Of a stretch of DNA of 5,159 nucleotides, positions 1-5,159 are shown in pieces. This DNA is from Flavipsychrobacter stenotrophus (lineage in GTDB: Bacteria; Bacteroidota; Bacteroidia; Chitinophagales; Chitinophagaceae): the NCBI GenBank assembly GCA_947379685.1, contig CANCOG010000385.1, forward strand, positions 1-5,159, read 5' to 3'. The notes beneath the pieces are model-generated. The model saw nothing but the letters and a program-made list of their open reading frames with translations, was not told where the DNA came from and searched no databases. Within the stretch, counting starts at the first letter, position 1, and the number at the start of each line of letters is the position of its first letter. The position numbers and the translations under genes are program-made.

Positions 1-1689
1 GTTAGCGTAACTGTTACAGCAGCACCTAATGCAGGTAGTATTACAGGCAGCTCTACACTTTGCCCAAGCACAAGTACTACACTTGTAGATGCTGCGGCAG
101 GTGGTACCTGGAGTAGCAGCAATCCTTCTGTTGCATCTGTCAGCTCAACCGGTGTTACTAATGGTTTGAGCGCAGGTTCTGCAATTATTTCTTATTCTGT
201 TACTAATGGCTGCGGAACAGTTTCTGCCACTAAGGCAATGACGGTAAATCCATCACCTTATGCTGGTACTATTACCGGTTCTTCAATTGTGTGTGCAACC
301 TTAACTACTACCCTTGCTGATACTACTGCAGGTGGTACTTGGTCGAGCAGCAATACATCTGTAGCAACAGTGAATAGCGCTGGCGTAGTTACTGGTGTAG
401 CCGCAGGCAGTGTGGTAATTTCATATACATTTACCAATAGCTGCGGTACAGCAGTTACTGCAAAAACAATGAGTGTTGGTACTTTCCCTACCGCAGGTAC
501 TATAAGCGGTGCAACAAGTCTTTGTTCGGGTACAAATATTACCCTTACTACCACAGGTACAGGCGGAGTATGGACAAGCGGCAGCACAACAATTGCTACC
601 GTGGGTAGCACTACAGGTGTTGTAAGAGGCGTTTCTGCCGGAACAGTATCGATTTCTTATTCAGTTTCAAGTACTTGCGCAACGGCTATTTCTACCGCTA
701 CAGTTTCGGTAAGTGCTTCGGCTGTTTCAGGCACATTGTCTGGCCTGGGTACTGTTTGCCCTGGTGCAAATGTGACGATCGCAACTACCGGTTCAGCTGG
801 TGGTACCTGGACGAGCAGCAATACTTCGCTTGCTACAGTTAGCAGTGCAGGTGTTGTACATGGCATCACCCCGGGTTCATTGGTTATTACTTATTCTATC
901 AGTAACAGTTGCGGCGCATCTTCTTCTACGAAGACAATGACCGTTAACCCATTACCAAGGGTATCTGTATTGTCAGGCCCATCAAGTGTATGTACGGGAT
1001 CAACTATTACACTTACCGATTCCGTTTCTGGTGGCACGTGGTTGACCAGCAATACTTCAGTTGCTAGCGTAAGTACTGCTGGAGTTGTTACCGGCGGGCT
1101 AGGTGGCACAGCCATAATTACCTACTTTGTTTCTAACAGTTGTTCAACAGCAATGACGACAAAATCAGTAACCGTTAATGGGCATACTGCAGGTGCTATC
1201 TCAGGTCCTACAACGGTTGTTGCAGGTGCTACAATTACACTTACAGCTAGCCTTACAGGTGGTACATGGAGCAGCCTGAGCCCAAGTCTGGCAACGGTTT
1301 CTTCAACAGGTGTTGTAACCGGCGTTGCTGCTGGTATAGATTCAATAGTTTATACAGTTATTAATAGCTGCGGAACAATGAGTGTAAAGGCTGGTGTTGC
1401 GGTTACAGCCCATCGCGGTGCAGGTGGCAGTCCAGCAGCCGGATTGGATGAAGCTGGTACATTAAGGGTTTATCCAAATCCAAGCACTGGAACATTCACA
1501 CTGGAAATGCCAGAGGGCAGCACAAATGCAACGGTCATCATTACCGATCTCACCGGCAAAGTAGTTGAAGTAAAATCCAATGACGAAAAAACAATGTACT
1601 TTGATATGACGAATTTCGCCACAGGCACCTACCTCATTAAGGTAAATGCTGATGGAAAGCAATACAGTGAGAAAGTCATTATCCGATAA
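1..1689 (+). CDS. Ig-like repeat surface protein with T9SS type A sorting domain (5' partial)
   Basis: This frame is open from the first base of the window to TAA at 1687-1689, giving 562 visible residues; the true start lies upstream. The TTG at 166 sits inside a repeat and is not a real start. The protein begins in the last strand of an earlier repeat, then has six complete Ig-like repeats (about residues 10-470), a Gly/Ala-rich linker (about 471-487) and a C-terminal domain of about 75 residues (488-562). Each repeat has the Big_2 (BID_2) pattern: a G-G-T-W turn, a V-A-T-V strand, G-V-V-T-G-V, an A-G-T/S turn and an I-S-Y strand. The C-terminal domain has Y-P-N-P at 491-494, T-G-K-V-V, G-T-Y-L-I-K-V and a terminal K-V-I-I-R, typical of T9SS type A signals. 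The family is known to be exported across the outer membrane and then anchored or released. A structural or adhesive role is inference; no enzymatic or ligand-binding domain is visible. An intrinsic terminator follows 23 bases after the stop. Confidence 0.95.
   Translation, partial: VSVTVTAAPNAGSITGSSTLCPSTSTTLVDAAAGGTWSSSNPSVASVSSTGVTNGLSAGSAIISYSVTNGCGTVSATKAMTVNPSPYAGTITGSSIVCATLTTTLADTTAGGTWSSSNTSVATVNSAGVVTGVAAGSVVISYTFTNSCGTAVTAKTMSVGTFPTAGTISGATSLCSGTNITLTTTGTGGVWTSGSTTIATVGSTTGVVRGVSAGTVSISYSVSSTCATAISTATVSVSASAVSGTLSGLGTVCPGANVTIATTGSAGGTWTSSNTSLATVSSAGVVHGITPGSLVITYSISNSCGASSSTKTMTVNPLPRVSVLSGPSSVCTGSTITLTDSVSGGTWLTSNTSVASVSTAGVVTGGLGGTAIITYFVSNSCSTAMTTKSVTVNGHTAGAISGPTTVVAGATITLTASLTGGTWSSLSPSLATVSSTGVVTGVAAGIDSIVYTVINSCGTMSVKAGVAVTAHRGAGGSPAAGLDEAGTLRVYPNPSTGTFTLEMPEGSTNATVIITDLTGKVVEVKSNDEKTMYFDMTNFATGTYLIKVNADGKQYSEKVIIR
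28..1410 (+). repeat. Array of six Ig-like (Big_2 type) repeats in gene 1
   Basis: Repeat units, read from protein alignment, start near 28, 259, 490, 724, 958 and 1186. The invariant Trp codons of the G-G-x-W motif are at 109, 340, 571, 808, 1039 and 1267, so spacings are 231, 231, 237, 231 and 228 bases (76-79 residues). Units 1-5 carry two cysteines, one in the x-C-x-x strand near the start and one in the N-S-C-G-T-like segment about 50 residues later. Unit 6 has Val-Val in place of the first cysteine but keeps the second. Amino-acid similarity between units is clear, while codons differ widely, so these are not recent DNA copies. Boundaries are accurate to a few residues. Confidence 0.9.
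1462..1686 (+). other. T9SS type A C-terminal sorting domain (protein domain)
   Basis: This is the last 75 residues of the first protein. It opens with L-R-V-Y-P-N-P-S-T-G, continues with a T-F-T-L strand, an I-I-T-D-L-T-G-K-V-V segment and a G-T-Y-L-I-K-V strand, and ends in K-V-I-I-R. These are the hallmarks of the type A sorting signal recognised by the type IX secretion machinery of Bacteroidota. The domain is rich in Lys, Glu and Asp, in sharp contrast with the nearly uncharged repeats before it. The signal is normally cleaved by the PorU sortase when the cargo is attached to the surface; whether this cargo is attached or released cannot be read from the sequence. Confidence 0.93.
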
Positions 1690-1710
1690 TTGAATAGATT
1701 ATAATTTATT

Positions 1711-1740
1711 GAGCGGGCATCTTGTATGCCCGCTTTTTTT
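1711..1740 (+). terminator. Intrinsic terminator of gene 1
   Basis: GCGGGCAT at 1713-1720 pairs perfectly with ATGCCCGC at 1726-1733 around a five-base loop (CTTGT). A1712 with T1734 and a G-T wobble can extend the stem. Seven T residues follow at 1734-1740. The stem is strong and GC-rich, begins 23 bases after the stop codon of gene 1, and implies that the downstream gene is transcribed from its own promoter. Confidence 0.93.
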
Positions 1741-1765
1741 GTTTCTATTTATAGCAAAAAAAAGC

Positions 1766-1838
1766 AGCCTAAACAACCAACATTTTGGTTCTTTGTGCAG
1801 CTCGGTCGGGGAACAAAGGGGGTATTAACCAAAAGGCT
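1766..1838. other. Foldable segment with competing stems (function unknown)
   Basis: Several perfect complementary pairs nest here: AGCCT (1766-1770) with AGGCT (1834-1838), TTTTGGTT (1783-1790) with AACCAAAA (1827-1834), and CTTTGT (1791-1796) with ACAAAG (1813-1818). A competing small hairpin is also possible, AACCAA (1775-1780) with TTGGTT (1785-1790) and a four-base loop, so the same TTGGTT has two alternative partners. A34 of the right arm (1834) is shared by two pairings and can serve only one. The loop region around 1797-1825 is unusually G-rich for this spacer. It might be a small structured RNA, part of a regulatory region, or chance; I recognise no known family. Confidence 0.3.
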
Positions 1839-1863
1839 TAATGTGCTTGTTTTATTTAATTTT

Positions 1864-1884
1864 TTATTGAAGATTATTCAATAA
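1864..1884. repeat. Small AT-only inverted repeat
   Basis: TTATTGAA (1864-1871) is the exact reverse complement of TTCAATAA (1877-1884), separated by five bases. The stem is nearly all A-T pairs and is not followed by a T run on either strand, so it is unlikely to act as a terminator. It could be a protein-binding palindrome or a chance match in AT-rich DNA. Confidence 0.3.
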
Positions 1885-2027
1885 TACCTGTAGTTGAGAT
1901 ATTTGCTGGCATTTATAGTAAATATTCGATCTGACCATGTTCATTTTTCGGATTTGGCTGCACCATTTGCCAGAGGAATATAGGCAGGTGTCGACTCAGT
2001 TGATTGAAAAATTTAATTAAAAGTAAA

Positions 2028-2089
2028 TAATTCAAAAAAAAGTCCATTTAATTTGGCTTGTTCTTGCCCAAATCCTTTTTTTTGAATTA
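2028..2089. repeat. Perfect 15-bp inverted repeat upstream of gene 2
   Basis: TAATTCAAAAAAAAG at 2028-2042 is the exact reverse complement of CTTTTTTTTGAATTA at 2075-2089, with 32 bases between the arms. Inside that interval, ATTTGG (2051-2056) can pair with CCAAAT (2068-2073), which would continue the hairpin towards an 11-base loop. The right arm ends 44 bases before the ATG of gene 2. The A/T tracts lower the significance, but a 15-base perfect match at this distance is still uncommon. It may be a transcript hairpin, a DNA-binding site or a terminator-like barrier against read-through. Confidence 0.6.
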
Positions 2090-2133
2090 AACAATTGATA
2101 GTTTTACAAGTCGAAATCCTAAATATTTTTATT

Positions 2134-2208
2134 ATGCAAAAGAAATTAGCACTATTAACTCTATTTCTGGTAATGATCGTCCTTGGTCATTCCACCAGGA
2201 CCCTGGCA
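2134..2208 (+). other. N-terminal Sec signal peptide of gene 2 product
   Basis: Residues 1-4 are M-Q-K-K, residues 5-18 form an uninterrupted hydrophobic core rich in Leu, Val and Ile, and a short polar region leads to T-L-A-Q-A-S. Cleavage by signal peptidase I is likely after Ala25 (T-L-A, leaving Gln at +1, common in Bacteroidota) or after Ala27 (A-Q-A, a textbook AxA site, ending at 2214). No cysteine stands at the cleavage site, so it is not a lipoprotein signal. The first Ig-like repeat begins immediately afterwards, with no spacer domain. Confidence 0.9.
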
Positions 2209-5159
2209 CAGGCTTCGGGTCCCCGCCATGTTTGTGTTGGCGCACATATTACGCTCAATGACTCAGGAGGTGTTTATTGGAGTAGTGGAAGTACATCCGT
2301 TGCAACTATTACCTCCGCGGGCTATGTAACTGGTGTTAGTGCAGGATCTGTTATTATGAGCTACCACTTTTCAACAGGTTCATCCGGCGGTTCCGTAGAT
2401 ACTTACCGTATCACCGTTGATCCATTACCTGCTGCAATTACCGGAGGGCACGATGTTTGCGCCGGTGCAAATCTAACTTTAACTGATGCTACGTCCGGCG
2501 GTGCCTGGAGCAGTTCAACGAGTTCAGTAGCCACCGTTACCTCCGGAGGAGTAGTACATGGTGTGTCAGTAGGTGTAACCATTATCTCGTATACAAATTC
2601 CGCTGGCTGTTTTGTTGTAGATACTGTTCATGTAAGGCCAATGCCAAATGCGGGAACGATTATTGGACCAGCTACGGTTTGCGTCGGGTCAAACATAACG
2701 CTTATGGACACTACAGCTTCCGGATCAGGAACCTGGTCGAGTGTTTATACCAGTGTTGCAACAGTAAGTTCTGGAGGTGTTGTTCATGGAGTTTATGCTT
2801 ATGGCGATACTATAGTTTATACGGTAACTAATTCTTGCGGAACAGCAAGAGCTGTCAAATACATCACTGTTTTGCCTGCACCGGGCTATTCCCCTATTTC
2901 AGGGCCTACTACAGTTTGCACCGGCAGTTATATTACATTAACTGATTCGATCTATGGTGGAACTTGGTCTAGCGGTGCATCTTCAGTTGCGACAATTAAT
3001 AGTTCAACCGGCGTTCTCTATGGTGTATCTGCAAGTACTGTTCCAATTACTTATACCGTTACCAATAGTTGTGGTTCTACAATTGCAATTGCATACGTTA
3101 CAGTAGTCTCAACTCCTTCTGCAGGAACAATAACCGGACCGTCAGTGCTTTGCATTGGTACCGGTGCCGTAACCTATATCGACAGTGCAGGCACTTCTGG
3201 CGGCTCATGGAGTACCAGCGCCTCGGCTATAGTTACAATAACGTCTTCAGTTGGGATGGCTACAGGAATGACATCAGGATCTGCATATATTTCCTACACA
3301 GTTACCAATAGTTGTGGATCAGCTACAGCCGTAAAAGCGGTTTCAGTAACTCATGCACCTGGTGCAGGGGTTCTTACGGGCCCTTCAACGCTTTGCCCTG
3401 GTTCTACAATTACTTTGACTGATTCTGCGGGTACTGCAGGTGGCAGCTGGACAACCAGTGCGCCAACAGTAGCTACAGTTTCGGGTTCAGGTTCGACAGC
3501 CACTGTGGGCGGTTCTGGAGCAGGTACAGCAACCATAAGTTATACCGTGAGCAATAGCTGCGGTTCTTCAACTGCAACGAAGGTTGTTACAGTATCTACT
3601 GGTTCACCGGTAGGCATAATTACCGGGCCCGGAAACGTTTGTACAGGTTCGAACATAAATTTGACTGATAGCGCAGGAACAGCCGGTGGTGCATGGGCAA
3701 GCAGCAATACTTCTATTGCCACAGTTAATTCCTCTGGTATGGTTCATGGCGTTAGTGCTGGTACCGTTACAATTTCTTATAGCATCACTGGTTCTTGCGG
3801 TACTATTACAACTACAAGGGCGATCACAGTAATTGCAACTCCTTCCACAGGTACAATTACCGGTGCAGATACAATTTGTGCAGGAACTCCAGTAACCTAC
3901 AGTTGCTCAGTTAGCGGTGGCGTATGGTCTGTAAGCACCAGCACAGTTGCAACCATTGGGGCAACATCTGGAGTAGTCTACGGGATTGCCGAAGGCAACG
4001 AAATAATTTCATACTCAATATCCAATTCATGTGGTACTGCAAATACAGTACGTAACATATATGTTGTGCCAACTCCTGGTGCACAGGCAGGAACAATTTC
4101 CGGATCAGCTTTTGTATGCACTGGCACTACAGCGACTCTATCTACAACCGGATATGGTGGAACCTGGATGAGCAGCAACCCTTCAGTCGCTTCAGTAGTA
4201 AGTTATTCAGGTGTTGTTACCGGGATTTCAGCAGGCACAACTACTATTTCTTACACGGTTACGAACCGTTGCGGTACGGCAACTACTACTTTCTCTCTTA
4301 CAGTTGGGGCGGCTCCTACGGTTGCTGCTATTAGTGGCCCAACTGTGGCTTGCGTTGGTGGTACAGTTACATTGACTGATGCTACAGCTGGTGGTACATG
4401 GACAAGTTCTGTAACCTCAGTTGCATCAGTTAATAGCACTACGGGTGTTGTAACAGGTGTTGCCGCTGGTTCTGCAACTATAACCTATACAGTTACAAAT
4501 TCTTGTGGTACAGGGTCACGTACGGCCACAATAGCAGTAATGGCAGCACCTTCTATGCCGGCAATCATTACCGGTACTACAACCGTTTGTACCGGTACAA
4601 GTACAACACTGTCTAACACAACAAGTGGTGGCGTTTGGAGTAGTTCAAATGCAGCTGTTGCGACTGTTACGTCAACTGGTACAGTAACGGGCGTTAGCGC
4701 AGGTACTGTTACAATTTCATATACAGTAACCAATAGCTGTGGTTCTACTTCACGTACAGCTACAATAATAGTAACAGCGGGTACATCTGCCGGAACTATA
4801 ACTGGTACTTCAACTATGTGTGCCGGTACTACTACTACCTTTACTAATACAACCACTGGCGGTACCTGGAGTTCAAGTGCCTCTTCAATTGCCAGTATCA
4901 GCACTGCTGGTGTAGTAACTGGTGTTGCAACAGGAACTGCTACTATCACCTATTCTGTAACAGGAACCTGTGGTACTGCAACAGCAACCAGAACAATTAC
5001 AGTTGCTCCAGCTCCTTCAGCAGGCACCATTTCTGGTCCAACTGCAGTTTGCCCTGGTTCTACTATCACCCTTACCGATGCTGCTTCTGGTGGTACATGG
5101 AGTTCAAGTGCTTCTACCGTGGCTGCAGTTAGCGCTACTGGTGTAGTAACTGGTGTAGC
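2134..5159 (+). CDS. Large secreted Ig-like repeat protein (3' partial)
   Basis: The frame starts at ATG 2134 and stays open to the last base of the window, giving 1008 complete codons; the 3' end is outside. This start is chosen because it is the only ATG giving a proper signal peptide (M-Q-K-K, then a hydrophobic core), and the frame is closed by TGA at 2083-2085. No Shine-Dalgarno sequence precedes it, which is usual in Bacteroidota. After the signal peptide the protein consists only of Ig-like Big_2-type repeats, twelve complete and a thirteenth cut by the window edge. It is a paralogue of the upstream gene product in repeat sequence and layout. The visible mature part is very poor in charged residues. 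By analogy with gene 1 it should end in a T9SS sorting domain, but this is inference. A role as extracellular stalk, adhesin or matrix protein is plausible and unproven. It lies 444 bases after gene 1 and beyond a strong terminator. Confidence 0.94.
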   Translation, partial: MQKKLALLTLFLVMIVLGHSTRTLAQASGPRHVCVGAHITLNDSGGVYWSSGSTSVATITSAGYVTGVSAGSVIMSYHFSTGSSGGSVDTYRITVDPLPAAITGGHDVCAGANLTLTDATSGGAWSSSTSSVATVTSGGVVHGVSVGVTIISYTNSAGCFVVDTVHVRPMPNAGTIIGPATVCVGSNITLMDTTASGSGTWSSVYTSVATVSSGGVVHGVYAYGDTIVYTVTNSCGTARAVKYITVLPAPGYSPISGPTTVCTGSYITLTDSIYGGTWSSGASSVATINSSTGVLYGVSASTVPITYTVTNSCGSTIAIAYVTVVSTPSAGTITGPSVLCIGTGAVTYIDSAGTSGGSWSTSASAIVTITSSVGMATGMTSGSAYISYTVTNSCGSATAVKAVSVTHAPGAGVLTGPSTLCPGSTITLTDSAGTAGGSWTTSAPTVATVSGSGSTATVGGSGAGTATISYTVSNSCGSSTATKVVTVSTGSPVGIITGPGNVCTGSNINLTDSAGTAGGAWASSNTSIATVNSSGMVHGVSAGTVTISYSITGSCGTITTTRAITVIATPSTGTITGADTICAGTPVTYSCSVSGGVWSVSTSTVATIGATSGVVYGIAEGNEIISYSISNSCGTANTVRNIYVVPTPGAQAGTISGSAFVCTGTTATLSTTGYGGTWMSSNPSVASVVSYSGVVTGISAGTTTISYTVTNRCGTATTTFSLTVGAAPTVAAISGPTVACVGGTVTLTDATAGGTWTSSVTSVASVNSTTGVVTGVAAGSATITYTVTNSCGTGSRTATIAVMAAPSMPAIITGTTTVCTGTSTTLSNTTSGGVWSSSNAAVATVTSTGTVTGVSAGTVTISYTVTNSCGSTSRTATIIVTAGTSAGTITGTSTMCAGTTTTFTNTTTGGTWSSSASSIASISTAGVVTGVATGTATITYSVTGTCGTATATRTITVAPAPSAGTISGPTAVCPGSTITLTDAASGGTWSSSASTVAAVSATGVVTGV
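2212..5159 (+). repeat. Array of at least 13 Ig-like (Big_2 type) repeats in gene 2
   Basis: Units start near 2212, 2431, 2647, 2884, 3118, 3361, 3607, 3844, 4078, 4318, 4552, 4786 and 5014; the last is cut off. The conserved Trp codons lie at 2278, 2506, 2734, 2965, 3208, 3448, 3694, 3925, 4165, 4399, 4636, 4867 and 5098, so the period ranges from 228 to 246 bases (76-82 residues). Length change is concentrated just before the Trp, in the turn that reads D-S-A-G-T-x-G-G in units 5-7. Units 9-13 are closest to the consensus (G-G-T-W-S-S-S, G-V-V-T-G-V, T-N-S-C-G-T); units 1-4 are the most divergent. Two cysteines occur in units 2-12. Unit 1 lacks the second, and unit 8 has an extra one. Confidence 0.92.

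Larger units (their letters stand above)
1690..2133. other. Intergenic spacer between the two repeat-protein genes
   Basis: This 444-base stretch holds no convincing gene on either strand. It contains a strong terminator (1711-1740), a foldable segment with a short GC-rich patch (1766-1838), a weak AT hairpin (1864-1884) and a perfect 15-bp inverted repeat (2028-2089). The rest is AT-rich, as expected for Bacteroidota spacers. The promoter of the downstream gene should lie here, but I found no exact match to the Bacteroidota -7 element (TAnnTTTG) at a suitable distance from a -33 element. Confidence 0.8.

Noticed and set aside
166..168. TTG as the start codon of the first gene.
   Set aside because: The same frame is open back to base 1 and encodes a full repeat across this point, so the gene enters the window already in progress.
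1906..1973. CTGGCA (1906-1911) and TGCCAG (1968-1973) as an inverted repeat.
   Set aside because: Six bases at a distance of 56 bases is expected by chance in a spacer of this length.
1937..2020. A 27-codon ATG frame in the spacer (M-F-I-F-R-I-W-L, ending in E-K-F-N).
   Set aside because: The peptide looks protein-like, but it is very short, has no ribosome binding site, and nothing supports translation; chance is the simpler reading.
2099..2106. TAGTTTTA as a possible -7 promoter element (one mismatch to TAnnTTTG) for gene 2.
   Set aside because: The only nearby TTTG (2081-2084) is 14 bases upstream, shorter than the usual 17-23 base spacing, so the pair is not convincing.
3069..3311. Forward open frame of 80 codons in another frame.
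   Set aside because: It lies wholly inside the long repeat frame, is rich in Tyr, Cys and Trp from out-of-frame reading, and has no plausible start region.
4485..4949. A 154-codon open frame on the minus strand, and shorter ones opposite most repeats.
   Set aside because: They recur with the repeat period and show the same Q-V-P-P-A-like peptide opposite each G-G-T-W turn, as expected for mirror frames of a Thr/Gly/Val-rich repeat; none has an independent start signal or a known domain.
1..5159. A CRISPR array or other short tandem DNA repeat.
   Set aside because: The periodicity is 228-246 bases, in frame, with conserved protein sequence and variable codons; this is a protein repeat array, not a repeat-spacer structure.

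Overview
The window holds two large surface or secreted protein genes of the same repeat family, both on the + strand and both cut by a window edge, with a 444-base non-coding spacer between them. It points to a member of the Bacteroidota. The first gene ends in a type IX secretion system (T9SS) type A sorting domain (Y-P-N-P motif, ending in K-V-I-I-R), a C-terminal signal confined to that phylum. The translation starts lack a Shine-Dalgarno sequence and the spacer is AT-rich, which fits. A Chitinophagales-type genome is my best guess from the style of the repeats, but the window alone cannot settle this.

Layout. (1) 1-1689: the 3' part of a gene whose 5' end lies outside the window. It encodes six complete bacterial Ig-like (Big_2 type) repeats of 76-79 residues, a short Gly/Ala-rich linker and the T9SS C-terminal domain. 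(2) 1690-2133: spacer with a strong intrinsic terminator right after the first gene, a foldable segment at 1766-1838, a weak AT hairpin, and a perfect 15-bp inverted repeat 44 bases upstream of the next start codon. (3) 2134 to the window end: the 5' part of a second gene, starting with a classical N-terminal signal peptide and running without an in-frame stop through twelve complete Ig-like repeats and most of a thirteenth.

How they fit together. Both products should cross the inner membrane by Sec. Gene 1 carries the tail needed for T9SS export and surface attachment or release; gene 2 probably has a similar tail beyond the window. Long chains of Ig-like modules usually form extended stalks or adhesins, but no ligand-binding or catalytic domain is visible, so the function is unknown. 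The terminator between the genes suggests separate transcription. Nearly every repeat has two cysteines in fixed positions, suggesting one disulfide per module. The two repeats missing one cysteine are the first of gene 2 and the last of gene 1.

I found no tRNA, rRNA, CRISPR array, insertion sequence, or recognisable enzyme, toxin or defence gene. The most interesting points are the internal history of the repeat arrays, the cysteine pattern, the very low charge of the second protein, and the inverted repeats in the spacer.
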